Assembly (NCBI RefSeq): GCF_013523125.1
Contig: NZ_JAAMQJ010000010.1
Span: forward strand, 1-64,000
Reading direction: 5' to 3'
DNA: 64,000 nt
Source of the DNA: Pseudomonas entomophila
GTDB lineage: Bacteria; Pseudomonadota; Gammaproteobacteria; Pseudomonadales; Pseudomonadaceae
Positions 1 to 9,740 of this stretch are shown in pieces. The notes under the pieces were generated by a model, which did no database searches, had not been told where the DNA came from, and worked only from the letters and a program-made list of their open reading frames with translations. The translations under genes were made by a program, and so were the position numbers. Position 1 is the stretch's first letter, and every line of letters begins with the position of its first letter.

Positions 1-108
1 GGTGGTGGGATCAGGTCGAGACATCGTCACTCCGTGTCGGAACGCCTCGACAGGTGGAAGGCGGGGTCAGCGTGGTCACGGTCTGCCAGCCATTGCTGAT
101 CGATTTTA

Positions 109-222
109 GGGCCGCTTCGCGCCCCATCGTGGCACGGGGCCGCTCTACACCCGCCGCAGTGGTACAGGCAATCGCAGTCCCATGTGGGCGGCCCCGTGCC
201 GCGATGGGGCGCGAAGCGGCCC
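109..222. repeat. REP-type inverted repeat pair
   Basis: Two arms of about 35 bases, 109-143 and 188-222, are inverted copies of each other with only one or two mismatches, separated by 44 bases. Each arm carries the core GGGCCGCTTCGCGCCCCATCG or its complement. Paired REP units of this size between genes are common in Pseudomonas. The rest of positions 1-271 holds no gene I can support. Confidence 0.75.
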
Positions 223-271
223 ATGGAGTCCGTCGACACGCCAGCGCCCACCATGAGCCCGACGGTGCGCC

Positions 272-817
272 TCAGAAATTCGCCGGTGTGTTGGCGCTGA
301 TGATCTCGGCTTCATCAGGCCCGATGTTCTTGAAGCTGTGGGGCAAGGTGGTCGGGATGTAGTAACCATCGCCCGACCCCAGCACGCTGACCTGGCCATC
401 GACCCACAGCTCCACCGTGCCGCGTGTGACCAGCCCGCATTCCTCACCCTGGGTGTGCACGATCGGTTCGCCCGAATCGGCCCCGGGCGCATACAGCTCG
501 CGCAGCAGGCGCATCTGCCGGTTCTCGACGCTGGCGCCGACCAGCAGCATGCGCAGCCCGTTGCGGCCCAGGTCCGGCTGTTCGCCTGCCCTGAACACGT
601 AGCGCTCTTCGCGCGCGGGCTCGTCGAAGCTGAAGAACTCGGCCAATGACATGGGGATGCCTTCGAGCAGTTTCTTCAGCGAGCTGACCGACGGGCTGAC
701 CCGATTCTGCTCGATCTGCGAGATCGTCGAGTTGGTCAGGCCACTGCGACGCGCCAACTCGCGTTGCGACAGGTTGCTGCGTTCGCGTACCAGCTTGAGT
801 CGTGTCCCCGTGTCCAT
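272..817 (-). CDS. XRE-cupin transcriptional regulator (PuuR/PauR-like)
   Basis: This 181-residue protein has an N-terminal helix-turn-helix of the XRE type (about residues 7-62, including LSQRELARRSGLTNSTISQI) and a C-terminal cupin barrel (about 105-175, with GEECGLVTRGTVELWVDGQ). This layout is typical of regulators that sense a small ligand in the cupin; close relatives such as PuuR and PauR control polyamine breakdown. The ATG at 817 gives the usual family length. No polyamine genes are in the window, so the ligand is unknown. The exonuclease gene upstream runs in the same direction but about 100 bases away, so co-transcription is doubtful. Confidence 0.85.
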   Translation of the reverse strand: MDTGTRLKLVRERSNLSQRELARRSGLTNSTISQIEQNRVSPSVSSLKKLLEGIPMSLAEFFSFDEPAREERYVFRAGEQPDLGRNGLRMLLVGASVENRQMRLLRELYAPGADSGEPIVHTQGEECGLVTRGTVELWVDGQVSVLGSGDGYYIPTTLPHSFKNIGPDEAEIISANTPANF

Positions 818-919
818 AGCCGCCTTAGATGAGAGGTGTCGAAAATGATGGGCGGAGCATTAAAGCACACTCCGCCGCACGACGCGCTGTGCGCAGGCCA
901 GGCACGTTACGTGCGAAGC

Positions 920-1732
920 CTAGGCCAGCTCCAGCCAGATCGGGGCATGATCCGACGGTTTGTCCATGCCACGCAGTTCAAGGTCCACGCCAGCGGCCTT
1001 GAGTCGTGGCAACAGGCCGCTGGAGGTCAGGATCAGGTCGATGCGCAGGCCGCGCTTGGGCGTGTCCTCGAAGCCGCGGCTGCGGTAGTCGAACCAGCTG
1101 AAGCAGTCGTTCACCTCGGGGTGCAGGTGACGGAAGCTGTCGGTCAGCCCCCAGTCCTTGAGCCGTTGCATCCAGTCGCGCTCTTCCGGCAGGAAGCTGC
1201 ACTTGCCAGTCCTGAGCCAGCGGCGGGCGTTGTCCGGACCGATGCCGATGTCGCAATCTTCTGGCGAGATGTTCACATCGCCCATCACCACCAGCGGCTG
1301 GTGAGGGGCGAACTGGCCTTCCAGCAGTTGCTGCAGGTCGTGGTAGAAGCGCTGCTTGGCCGGAAACTTGGTCGGGTGGTCACGGCTTTCGCCCTGGGGA
1401 AAGTAGCCGTTCATGACCGTGATCGGCAGGCCATCGGCGTCTGCGAAGGTGCCCCAGATGAAGCGTCGCTGGGCGTCCTCCTCATCGGTGGCGAACCCTT
1501 TGTGCAGGCTCAGGGGGGCCTGGCGCGAGAGCAGGGCGACGCCGTAATGACCTTTCTGTCCATGGAAATGCACGTGATAGCCCAGGGCTTCGATGTCGGC
1601 GAGGGGGAACTGCTCGTCGCTGACCTTGGTTTCTTGCAGGCCGATGACGTCGGGCTGGTGTTTCTCGATCAGCGCGGCCAGCTGGTGCGGGCGCGCGCGC
1701 AGGCCATTGATGTTGAACGAGATGATCTTCAT
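920..1732 (-). CDS. xthA: Exodeoxyribonuclease III
   Basis: A 270-residue endonuclease/exonuclease/phosphatase-fold enzyme that cleaves abasic sites and degrades one strand of duplex DNA in base-excision repair. The catalytic set is complete: Glu in GLQETK, Asp and Asn in [14 protein letters not shown], Asp in RIDLILTS, and Asp-His in KPSDHAPIW. These argue for an active nuclease and against the paralogue Crc, which lacks nuclease activity. I start it at the fifth codon of the open frame ([14 protein letters not shown]), where family members begin. It is probably monocistronic. Confidence 0.93.
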   Translation of the reverse strand: MKIISFNINGLRARPHQLAALIEKHQPDVIGLQETKVSDEQFPLADIEALGYHVHFHGQKGHYGVALLSRQAPLSLHKGFATDEEDAQRRFIWGTFADADGLPITVMNGYFPQGESRDHPTKFPAKQRFYHDLQQLLEGQFAPHQPLVVMGDVNISPEDCDIGIGPDNARRWLRTGKCSFLPEERDWMQRLKDWGLTDSFRHLHPEVNDCFSWFDYRSRGFEDTPKRGLRIDLILTSSGLLPRLKAAGVDLELRGMDKPSDHAPIWLELA

Positions 1733-1925
1733 GGGCAGCGCCATCCTGGGAAAAAGGTGCCGATCCTAACGGACATTGGCGTGGCTCACCAGCGTGGCAC
1801 CGGGTCACGGGTGCTCTCGGGGTCGACAGGGCAAGGTCACGCCGCGGTCGAGCCAGCGGTGAACGATTGGCCCTGCGCGCGCCTCCAAGGCTCTCACGAT
1901 GCCGCTGCCAGGAGGCCAGCCCGCC

Positions 1926-2576
1926 ATGCCCGAAACCACTGCCCCACCCGCGCGCCTCTGCCTGCTCGACCGAGGCTACCGCCGTGAAACCCGTGCCTTG
2001 CTGTTCGAGGCCTACCGCCGCGAACCGGTCGTCGGCCATCTGCTCGATGCCGACCGGCCCGGTTTCGAGCGCCGTCTGCGCACGGTGATCCGTGCCTGGG
2101 TGCGTCAGCACTACTACCTGCAACTGCCTGCACTAGGGCTGATGGTCGGCGATGACCTGATTGGCGTCGCCTTGATTACACCACCCCTGCGTCGCCTGGG
2201 CGTCACCGACAGCTGGATCTGGCGCTTGTGGATGTGGTCAGGGGTGGGGCTGCGGCGCACCCGGCGTTACCTGGACTATCAGTGGGCCATCAACGGTTGC
2301 CTGGCCAGCCCTCAGGTGCACCTGCTGCCGTGGCTGGGCATCGACCCGCGCTTTCAAGGCCGGCACTACGGCGAGCAATTGCTGCAGGCGGTCCATGCCT
2401 GGTGTGCCGAAGATACCGATTCGCACGGTGTCGTGCTGGCGACCGGCAATGCCCATTACCTCGACTTCTGCCTGCAGCAGGGGTACGAGGAAGTCGGCGA
2501 AGTCGCCCTGGGTCCGGTGCGCGAGCGGGTCTTTCACCACCCGTTGCCTTTATCGGCCGAGGTGCCCCAGGCCTGA
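1926..2576 (+). CDS. GNAT-family N-acetyltransferase
   Basis: A 216-residue protein with the C-terminal half of a GNAT fold. The segment LGIDPRFQGRHYGEQLL (about residue 140) matches the acetyl-CoA-binding motif, in which a beta strand is followed by a Q/R-x-x-G-x-G/A loop. LATGNAHYLDFCLQQGYEEVGE near the end is the usual terminal GNAT hairpin. The start at ATG 1926 (MPETTAPPARL) is preferred over an in-frame ATG nine codons earlier. The substrate cannot be told. It sits just upstream of tamA but a 45-base gap separates them. Confidence 0.8.
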   Translation: MPETTAPPARLCLLDRGYRRETRALLFEAYRREPVVGHLLDADRPGFERRLRTVIRAWVRQHYYLQLPALGLMVGDDLIGVALITPPLRRLGVTDSWIWRLWMWSGVGLRRTRRYLDYQWAINGCLASPQVHLLPWLGIDPRFQGRHYGEQLLQAVHAWCAEDTDSHGVVLATGNAHYLDFCLQQGYEEVGEVALGPVRERVFHHPLPLSAEVPQA

Positions 2577-2621
2577 CCTGGCAGGCATGTCAGGCTTTCC
2601 CTCGCACTCAGCTCTGGTAGC

Positions 2622-4373
2622 ATGCCCCGCATGACGCATACAGGAAGAATCATCTGGGGCTTGGCGCTGCTGGCCTCCAGTCTGGCCGCAAGCGCTCAGA
2701 GCGAGTTGCGTGTCCAGGTCAAACCCGCCAACAAGGCGCTCAGGTCCAACGTCGAAGGCTACATCGGTAGCCTGGGCGATCGGGACGAAGAGGCCTTGAC
2801 GCGCTTCAGCCGTGGTGCCGAGGAACAGGCGCGCAAGGCGGCCCAGGCCTTGGGCTATTACCAGGCGCAGATCGACAGCGAAGTGGTCCCTGCGGCCGGT
2901 CCGGACACGCCGGCGCGGCTGGTGATCAGGATCGTGCCAGGCGAGCCGGTGCGGCTGCGCCACGTCACGATCAAGGTCGAAGGCCCGGCCAGCACGCTCG
3001 ACCGCTTTCGCGTGCCGGACAGTCCGGGGCTGCGCTCGGGTGCGGTGCTCAACCACGGCAACTACGAGAACGCCAAGCACCAGCTGGAGAACCAGGCCTC
3101 GCGCTATGGGTTCTTCAGCGGTCGCTTCACCGAGCAGCGGCTGGCGGTCGACCCGCGCGCCGGCATCGCCGACATCGACCTGGTCTACCAGAGCGGCCCC
3201 CGCTATCGCCTGGGCGCGGTGAGCTTCGGCGGCGACACGCCCCTGGACCAGGATCTGCTGCAACGCATGGTCTCGTTCACGCCGGGTACCCCCTATGACT
3301 CCCAACTGATCGCCGAGCTGAACAACGACTTGCAGTCCAGTGGCTACTTCGAGGGGGTTCGGGTCGATGCCTCACCAGCGGCGGCCGTCAACGACGAAGT
3401 GCCCGTGCAGGTCCAGCTGGAAACCCGCAAGCCGCGTACCTTGGGCCTGGGCCTGGGGTATTCGACGGACGTGGGACCACGGGGCAGGGCCAACTGGACG
3501 CGCCACTGGGTCAACCCGCAGGGCCACAGCTATGGTTGGGAGGCCGAACTGTCCGCGCCCCGGCAGAACGTCGGGTTGTGGTACGACATGCCGCTCGATC
3601 CGCCGCTGACCGACAAGCTGCGCTTTGCCGGTGGCTACCAGAACGAAGAGATCGCCGGCACCGATACGCTCAGCAAGCTGCTCACGGTCGGCCCTGAATG
3701 GCACAGCAAGCTGCCCAGCGGCTGGAACCGCGTCATCTCGCTCAAGTACCAGCGTGAAGAGTACCGCCTGGGCGACGATTCCGGGCTGAGCAACCTGCTG
3801 ATGCCGGGGGTGACCTACGCCTTCCTGCGCAGCGACAACAAGATCGACCCGCACAACGGCTACCGCCTGCAGTTCGACGTCCGGGCCGCCAAGGAAGGGC
3901 TGGTGTCGGACACCGACCTGCTCTACGGCAACGTGCTGCTCAAGGGCCTGACCACCGTGGGCGAACGGCACCGCCTGCTGGGGCGACTGGCCTTCGGCGG
4001 CAACTTCACCAATGACTACACCCACAGCGTGCCGCCCTCGCTGCGCTTCTTCGCCGGTGGCGACCAGAGCGTGCGTGGCTACGACTACCAGACCCTGTCG
4101 CCCGAAAACAGCGATGGCGACCGCATCGGCGGACGCTACATGATCGCGGCCAGCGCCGAGTACCAGTACGAAGTCGCCGACAAATGGCGGATCGCGACCT
4201 TCATCGACCAGGGCAACGCCTTCAACAGCCTCGACCTGCCCAGCCTCAAGACCGGCGTCGGCGTCGGCGTGCGCTGGGTGTCGCCAGTCGGGCCGCTGCG
4301 CCTGGACCTGGCCCATGCGCTGGACGACGACGGCGGGATCCGTTTGCACTTTTCCATGGGGCCTGAACTGTGA
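2622..4373 (+). CDS. tamA: Translocation and assembly module outer-membrane protein TamA
   Basis: A 583-residue Omp85-superfamily protein. It has a signal peptide ending near ASSLAASAQ, three POTRA-like periplasmic domains (about residues 28-265, with typical GEPVRLRHVTIKVEG), then a 16-strand beta-barrel. The diagnostic L6 motif is present as FAGGDQSVRGYDYQ (about residue 480). TamA works with TamB in the insertion of some outer-membrane proteins and in envelope lipid homeostasis. The ATG at 2622 is used; a second ATG at 2631 (MTHTGRII) is equally possible. It overlaps tamB by four bases (GTGA), so the two are translationally coupled. Confidence 0.93.
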   Translation: MPRMTHTGRIIWGLALLASSLAASAQSELRVQVKPANKALRSNVEGYIGSLGDRDEEALTRFSRGAEEQARKAAQALGYYQAQIDSEVVPAAGPDTPARLVIRIVPGEPVRLRHVTIKVEGPASTLDRFRVPDSPGLRSGAVLNHGNYENAKHQLENQASRYGFFSGRFTEQRLAVDPRAGIADIDLVYQSGPRYRLGAVSFGGDTPLDQDLLQRMVSFTPGTPYDSQLIAELNNDLQSSGYFEGVRVDASPAAAVNDEVPVQVQLETRKPRTLGLGLGYSTDVGPRGRANWTRHWVNPQGHSYGWEAELSAPRQNVGLWYDMPLDPPLTDKLRFAGGYQNEEIAGTDTLSKLLTVGPEWHSKLPSGWNRVISLKYQREEYRLGDDSGLSNLLMPGVTYAFLRSDNKIDPHNGYRLQFDVRAAKEGLVSDTDLLYGNVLLKGLTTVGERHRLLGRLAFGGNFTNDYTHSVPPSLRFFAGGDQSVRGYDYQTLSPENSDGDRIGGRYMIAASAEYQYEVADKWRIATFIDQGNAFNSLDLPSLKTGVGVGVRWVSPVGPLRLDLAHALDDDGGIRLHFSMGPEL

Positions 4374-7300
4374 GGCGTTTCCTCAAACCGGTGTTGTTGA
4401 GCGTGCTGGCCCTGCTGGTGCTGATCCTTCTGGCCCTTGGCCTGATACTGGGCACCGCGGCCGGCAGTCGCTGGGCGCTGGGCCTGATGCCGGGCCTGAC
4501 GGTGGACGACTTTCAAGGCCGTCTGGGCGGGCGCTGGCAGGCCCGGCACGTGCAGTGGGCCCAGGGCGAGACGCGTATCGATTTGCAGGCGCCGCTGCTC
4601 GAATGGTCGCCTGCCTGCCTGCTGCGGGCCACGCTGTGCATCGACGAACTGCGGGCCGAGCGCATCGACATGGCCTTCGCGCCGAGCCAGGCCGATCCGG
4701 ACAGCGGCCCGTTGCAGTTGCCCGACCTCGACCTGCCTCTGGATATCGAAGTGGGCGCGCTGAGCGTCGGCCAGTTGCGACTCGACGGCAGTGAGCTGCT
4801 GGGGGATCTGCAACTGGCGGCGCATTGGGAGCCGGCCGGGTTGCGCATCGACACGCTCAAGCTGCAGCGCGACGACCTGCTCGTCGACCTGAAAGGCCTG
4901 GTCAAGCCTGTGGGCGACTGGCCACTGCAGGTGGCAGGGCAGGTCCGGTTGCCCGCGGTCGATGGCCGCGATTGGCAGTTGCAGGTCGACGTGAACGGGC
5001 CCTTGAAGCAGACCCTCAATGTGGCTGCCGACAGCAGCGGCTACTTCGACGGTCGGCTCGAAGGGCAGGTTCAGGCATTGGCCGAACACTTGCCGGCCTC
5101 GTTGCATCTCAAGTCCGAGGCCTTCAAGCCCAGCGCGGCCTTGCCCGATACTCTGGCCCTTAATCAGCTGAGCCTCAATGCCGAGGGCGACCTGCTCAAG
5201 GGCTTCGCGTTGACGGGGGCGGCCTCCCTGCCTGCCGAGCACGGGGTGATCCCGTTGCTGCTCAGGGGACGTGTGGATGCCCAGGGCGCGCACTTGTCCG
5301 GGCTCGATCTGGTGGCCGGTGACCAGCAGCACTTGAAACTCCAGGCCAATGCCGACTGGTCCTCCGGGATGAGCGCCGAGGCCCGTATCGACTGGCTGGA
5401 TTTCCCCTGGCTGCGGCTCTACCCGATGGAGCAGGCACCTGCCGTCAGCGTGCATCGCTTCAATGGGCAGGTGACGTACCGCGATGGCGCCTACGAAGGT
5501 GAGTTCACCAGCGACTTGAAGGGCCCGGCCGGCGATTTCAGCCTGGCCAGTCCGTTCAAGGGGGATCTCACCCAGGTCAGTCTCCCGGCACTGGCGCTGG
5601 TGGCCGGGCAGGGGCGTGCCGCCGGCAAGGTGGCCTTGCGGTTCGCCGACACCTTGGCCTGGGACGTCGACCTGCAGGTCTCCAAGCTCGACCCAGCCTA
5701 CTGGGTCGCCGAACTGCCTGGCACCTTGGGCGGCCCTCTGCGTAGCCAAGGCCAGAAGCAGGGCGACCGACTCGACCTGACCGCCCAGCTCGACCTCAAG
5801 GGCCGTTTGCGGGGTCAGCCGGCGGTGCTCAAGGTGCAGGCCGGCGGCGCTGGCGAACGCTGGACCCTGGCCGACCTGGCGATCCAGCTGGGCGACAACC
5901 GCATCCAGGGCAGCGGCAGCCTCGAGCAGCGCCTGGCCGGGCGTATCGACATCGACCTGCCACGGCTGGGCCAGCTGTGGCCGCGGCTGCAAGGTCAGGT
6001 CAAGGGCCAGCTCGATGTGGCCGGCACGCTCCAAGCCCCTGAAGGGCGCCTGGAACTGCGCGGCCTGCAACTGGCCCAGGAACAGAACCGCCTGCAGCGG
6101 CTCGACCTGCAGGCGCGGCTGGACGGCAAGCAGCGGGCGACCGTGGACCTCAAGGCCACGGGCATCCAGGCGGGCGAGACGGCGTTGGGCAACCTGCAGG
6201 TGACCGGCCGTGGCGACAGCGTGCAGCAGGCCGTGCAAGTGGGATTGGAGGGCCCGCAGCTCAAGCTGGCGCTCGGCGCCGATGGCAAGCTCGACCAGGG
6301 CAACTGGCGAGGTCGGTTGGGCAGCGGACGTGTCCAGGCGGGCGGTCAGGATTGGCAACTGCAATCACCGGCACGGGTGCAGTACCTGGCCAACGGGCAG
6401 ATCGACGTCGGCGCCCATTGCTGGCGCTCGGGGTCGGCCAGCCTGTGCGGCGACGAGCAGCGCCTGGCGCCCGAGCCACGCCTGCGCATGCACCTCAAGC
6501 AGTTCCCGCTGGACAGTCTGGCGCAGTGGATGCCGAACGATTTCCGCTGGCAGGGCCTGTTGAACGCCGACCTTAACATCGACCTGCCAGCCAGCGGCCC
6601 CAAGGGCACGGTCCAGGTGGACGCCAGCGGCGGTACCTTGCGTGTGCGCGAGCAGCAGCGCGGACAGTGGGTCGACTTCCCGTATCGCACCTTGCGTCTG
6701 TCCAGCACCCTGGCGCCACGTCGCGTCGACACGCGCCTGACGTTCCAAGGCAACCGCCTGGGCGAGCTCACCCTCGACACCCGGATCGATCCGCTGGGCA
6801 AGGACAAGCCGCTGTCCGGCAGCTTCGACCTGGCAGGGGTCGACTTGTCCATCGCAAGGCCCTTCCTGCCGATGGTCGAGCAACTGGCCGGGCAGCTCAA
6901 CGGCGCCGGTCAACTGAGCGGTACGCTGCTGGCGCCTCAGGTCAATGGCAACGTCGCCCTGACCGGCGGACAGGTCGCAGGTGGCGAGCTGCCGATCAGC
7001 GTCGAAGGCCTGACCCTGCGGGCAGCCATCGCCGGCGAACAGGTCCAGATCAACGGTGACTGGCGCAGCGGCAGCGCCGGGCGTGGCCAGCTGACCGGCA
7101 ACCTGACCTGGGGCCAGGCCCTGGCGATGGACCTGCGGTTGACCGGCCAGCAATTGCCGGTCACCGTCGACCCCTATGCAACCCTCGACGTGGCGCCCGA
7201 CCTGAACATCCGCCTGGTCGACGACAAGCTGGCGGTCACCGGCAAGGTGCAGGTGCCCAAGGGGCAGATCACCATCCGTCAGTTGCCGCCATCGACGGTC

Positions 7301-8050
7301 AAGGTGTCCGACGACACGGTGATCGTCGGGCAGCAGACCGAGGAGGGCAAGCCGCCGATGGCCATCGCCATGGACGTGGACGTGGAGGTGGGGCGCGACA
7401 CGCTGGCCTTCAGCGGCTTCGGCCTGACCGCCAACCTGCTGGGGCACGTGCATATCGGTGACAACCTCGATACCCGTGGCGAACTGCGCCTGGCCGACGG
7501 ACGCTACCGCGCCTATGGCCAGCGGTTGACCATTCGGCGTGCCCGCCTGCTGTTCGCCGGTCCGCTCGACCAGCCATACCTGGACATCGAGGCCATTCGC
7601 CAGGTGGACGACGTGACGGCGGGCATTCGCTTGACCGGCAACGCCGAGCAGCCGACCACCGAAGTCTTCTCGGAGCCGGCCATGAGCCAGGAGCAGGCGC
7701 TGTCGTACCTGGTGCTGGGTCGCCCGCTGGGCAATACCGGCGAGGACAACAACATGCTCGCCCAGGCCGCCCTGGGGCTGGGGCTGGCGGGCAGCGCCGG
7801 CATCACCAGCAAGCTGGCGACCGGACTGGGCATCGAGGATTTCCAGCTCGACACCGAAGGCAGTGGCGATGCGACCAGCGTGGTCGCCAGCGGCAACCTG
7901 ACGGACAAGCTCAGCCTGCGCTACGGTGTCGGCGTCTTCGAACCGGCCAACACCATCGCCTTGCGTTACAAGTTGAGCCAGAAGGTGTATGTGGAGGCGG
8001 CCAGTGGGGTGGCCAGTTCGTTGGACATCTTCTACAAGCGGGATTTTTGA
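4370..8050 (+). CDS. tamB: Translocation and assembly module protein TamB
   Basis: A 1226-residue AsmA/TamB-family protein. It has one N-terminal membrane anchor (VLLSVLALLVLILLALGLIL, residues about 8-28), a long repetitive beta-rich bridge, and a conserved C-terminal DUF490 domain (about 870-1226, with YLVLGRP and ending ASSLDIFYKRDF). It spans the periplasm to the TamA barrel and is now thought to help move phospholipids or assemble outer-membrane proteins. Translation starts at GTG 4370, inside the tamA stop region. Length and ending match the family, so it appears intact. Confidence 0.93.
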   Translation: MRRFLKPVLLSVLALLVLILLALGLILGTAAGSRWALGLMPGLTVDDFQGRLGGRWQARHVQWAQGETRIDLQAPLLEWSPACLLRATLCIDELRAERIDMAFAPSQADPDSGPLQLPDLDLPLDIEVGALSVGQLRLDGSELLGDLQLAAHWEPAGLRIDTLKLQRDDLLVDLKGLVKPVGDWPLQVAGQVRLPAVDGRDWQLQVDVNGPLKQTLNVAADSSGYFDGRLEGQVQALAEHLPASLHLKSEAFKPSAALPDTLALNQLSLNAEGDLLKGFALTGAASLPAEHGVIPLLLRGRVDAQGAHLSGLDLVAGDQQHLKLQANADWSSGMSAEARIDWLDFPWLRLYPMEQAPAVSVHRFNGQVTYRDGAYEGEFTSDLKGPAGDFSLASPFKGDLTQVSLPALALVAGQGRAAGKVALRFADTLAWDVDLQVSKLDPAYWVAELPGTLGGPLRSQGQKQGDRLDLTAQLDLKGRLRGQPAVLKVQAGGAGERWTLADLAIQLGDNRIQGSGSLEQRLAGRIDIDLPRLGQLWPRLQGQVKGQLDVAGTLQAPEGRLELRGLQLAQEQNRLQRLDLQARLDGKQRATVDLKATGIQAGETALGNLQVTGRGDSVQQAVQVGLEGPQLKLALGADGKLDQGNWRGRLGSGRVQAGGQDWQLQSPARVQYLANGQIDVGAHCWRSGSASLCGDEQRLAPEPRLRMHLKQFPLDSLAQWMPNDFRWQGLLNADLNIDLPASGPKGTVQVDASGGTLRVREQQRGQWVDFPYRTLRLSSTLAPRRVDTRLTFQGNRLGELTLDTRIDPLGKDKPLSGSFDLAGVDLSIARPFLPMVEQLAGQLNGAGQLSGTLLAPQVNGNVALTGGQVAGGELPISVEGLTLRAAIAGEQVQINGDWRSGSAGRGQLTGNLTWGQALAMDLRLTGQQLPVTVDPYATLDVAPDLNIRLVDDKLAVTGKVQVPKGQITIRQLPPSTVKVSDDTVIVGQQTEEGKPPMAIAMDVDVEVGRDTLAFSGFGLTANLLGHVHIGDNLDTRGELRLADGRYRAYGQRLTIRRARLLFAGPLDQPYLDIEAIRQVDDVTAGIRLTGNAEQPTTEVFSEPAMSQEQALSYLVLGRPLGNTGEDNNMLAQAALGLGLAGSAGITSKLATGLGIEDFQLDTEGSGDATSVVASGNLTDKLSLRYGVGVFEPANTIALRYKLSQKVYVEAASGVASSLDIFYKRDF

Positions 8051-8075
8051 GCGGTAAGCTGCGAGCTTGGAGCTA

Positions 8076-8119
8076 AAGCAAAAGCGGGATCAAGACTGAG
8101 CTCGATCCCGCTTTTGCTT
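8076..8119. terminator. Probable rho-independent terminator after tamB
   Basis: A perfect 16-bp stem (AAGCAAAAGCGGGATC and its complement) with a 12-base loop follows the tamB stop by 25 bases. The arms carry A and T runs on both sides, so it could also end transcription of the minus-strand gene that stops at 8151. Weaker flanking complementarity (AAGCTGC / GCAGCTT) extends the hairpin. Confidence 0.8.
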
Positions 8120-8150
8120 GCAGCTTATAGCTCTCCACACCCCACCCACC

Positions 8151-8540
8151 TCAAGTCGCAGGACGATGACCGTTGTCGAGGCGGCGGATGTTGCCGATCT
8201 GCCGCAGGCTCAGGCCGTAGCGATCGGCCAGCAGGCTGCGCGACAGGCCGTCGGCGCTTGCGCGCTGGATCTGCAGATTGCGCACCTGGCGCTCGAAATG
8301 GTCGGCCTTGGGGATTTCCAAGGCCATGCCGGCATAGCGCTTGATCAGGGCATCCAGGGCCTCAGGCGGCAGGATGTCGATCAGCTTCGTGCGCTCGCGG
8401 TATTTGGGAATGTACTTCGGGCGTCCGCCATAGGCGCAGGTCAGGCGGTAGGCATTTTCGATCCCGATGCACTCGATCAGCGACTGCAGCGACAGGGGCA
8501 ATTGTTCGACGTCGATCAGTTTAAGGTCATGCAGTTCCAT
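8151..8540 (-). CDS. Mor/C-family transcription activator-like protein
   Basis: A 129-residue protein resembling the Mor/C activators of Mu-like phages. It has an acidic N-terminal dimerisation part (LPLSLQSLIECIGIENAYRL) and a C-terminal helix-turn-helix (SLLADRYGLSLRQIGNIRRL, about residues 103-122). The ATG at 8540 (MELHDLKLID) has an AGGA sequence 9-12 bases upstream; the frame stays open further but without a good start. No Mu-like phage genes adjoin it, so it may be a domesticated or orphan regulator. Confidence 0.75.
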   Translation of the reverse strand: MELHDLKLIDVEQLPLSLQSLIECIGIENAYRLTCAYGGRPKYIPKYRERTKLIDILPPEALDALIKRYAGMALEIPKADHFERQVRNLQIQRASADGLSRSLLADRYGLSLRQIGNIRRLDNGHRPAT

Positions 8541-8948
8541 GGGCAGGCTTCCTTTGACAGGTTGAGGCCAGGGCGTGATCAGGTCGCTACACGCCTTGAG
8601 CGTGCCGATTCCCAATGCGGGCGGCGTGATGATTCTCGGTGAGCGGTCGATGAGTCGCTAGGCGCTATCTGGCCCCAGGTTTGTAGTTAGGGCAGTCTAG
8701 GTGTGCAGGCAGTGAGAGCTTCCGACGTAGGAAGTTGACCTACTAAAATCGTGCAGCGGATGGTTTTCCTGGAGGGGTCGCAGTACCTGCTAGGGAAGCT
8801 TGGCCTACCCTCGGGGACGACGTCGAGGAGCTCGAAATGCCTGCGAAAACGGCCTGGGTTAGGGGCGAGCCATCGTCATGCACCAGGTCGATAGGCTATG
8901 CTGCCGCGCAAAACGGCCAGCCGGCTTCAACGCAATGGGATTTCTTCA
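8541..8948. other. Intergenic region, no gene seen
   Basis: About 400 bases between the Mor-like gene and the next small gene. I see only short unsupported open frames and no clear hairpin or operator. It presumably holds the promoters of one or both flanking genes. Confidence 0.5.
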
Positions 8949-9137
8949 ATGACACACGTGCAGCGCCTGAAATATTCGCTTCTGATCATCCTGGTGGTAC
9001 TGGGCATCATGCTGGGGCTCTCGCACCTGCAAAAACAGGGCGCGATCAGCGAGCAGACCTTCCAGTACCTGGCCATCGCCGTGGCAGTGGTGGTCGTGGT
9101 GATCAACGGGATCCTGCGGCGCAAGGTCAAGCCTTGA
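8949..9137 (+). CDS. Small inner-membrane protein, function unknown
   Basis: A 62-residue protein with two predicted membrane segments: SLLIILVVLGIMLGLS (about residues 10-25) and YLAIAVAVVVVVINGIL (about 40-56). It ends in a basic tail (RRKVKP), which suggests a cytoplasmic C-terminus. The ATG at 8949 is preferred because it directly precedes the first basic/hydrophobic segment. I do not recognise the family. Confidence 0.6.
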   Translation: MTHVQRLKYSLLIILVVLGIMLGLSHLQKQGAISEQTFQYLAIAVAVVVVVINGILRRKVKP

Positions 9138-9170
9138 CCTCAGCCGACCCAGGACGGGTCGGCCGTGACG

Positions 9171-9542
9171 TCAGCGCGAGGGCCGCTCGAGCAGGGCGCT
9201 GGCCTGGACATGCAAGGCATAGCACTTGTCCTCGCCCAGGTGAATCACGCCTTCGCTGCACAAGCGCTTGAGCACCTCGCGCACGCTCAGGAAGGACAAG
9301 GGGAGGCCCAGCTGTTCGAGCTGCGCATGCACCCCGCGCACGCCAATGCGTCGTCCCTCGCGCTCGGCGCGATGCAAGGCATCGATCACCTTCAGCCGGA
9401 TCAGGCTGGTGCGCAGCCCATAGACGCGCAACAGTTCGCGAATCCGTTCGTTGCACACGCGGTCCTGGGCATCGTGGGTCGCTCCAATGGCAGGCTTCAC
9501 GGGGGATGGCCGCACGGGCGGCGACGGCTGCGGGGTGTGCAT
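9171..9542 (-). CDS. Fur-like winged-helix protein
   Basis: A 123-residue protein whose central part looks like the DNA-binding winged helix of the Fur superfamily: LRTSLIRLKVIDALHRAEREG, then GVRGVHAQLEQLGLPLSFLSVREVLKRLCSEGVIHLGEDKCYALH in shorter conserved pieces. The C-terminal metal-binding dimerisation domain of true Fur (HHDH and Cys pairs) is missing, so it probably does not sense metal as Fur does. The ATG at 9542 is chosen because AAAAGGAG lies 6-13 bases upstream; an ATG six codons earlier has no ribosome site. It lies divergently next to pvdQ. Confidence 0.7.
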   Translation of the reverse strand: MHTPQPSPPVRPSPVKPAIGATHDAQDRVCNERIRELLRVYGLRTSLIRLKVIDALHRAEREGRRIGVRGVHAQLEQLGLPLSFLSVREVLKRLCSEGVIHLGEDKCYALHVQASALLERPSR

Positions 9543-9740
9543 GCGAATACTCCTTTTCATGGGCGGTCCCGAAACATCATGGCCTTAAGAAGTAAGACGA
9601 ACGAGCCGCGCGAATCTGCAATGCTCGATCGAATGGAGGTCAACGAACGTCCCCTCGAGGTCTGCCAACGACGGATGCGTTAAACAATGCCTTGGCTGAT
9701 TCGTCAGGTCGGGATGACCTCGCAATCCCAGGAGAGCCTC

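Noticed and set aside
920..1732. Could the ExoIII-like gene be crc?
   Set aside because: All nuclease catalytic residues are present, whereas Crc lacks nuclease activity and part of that set.
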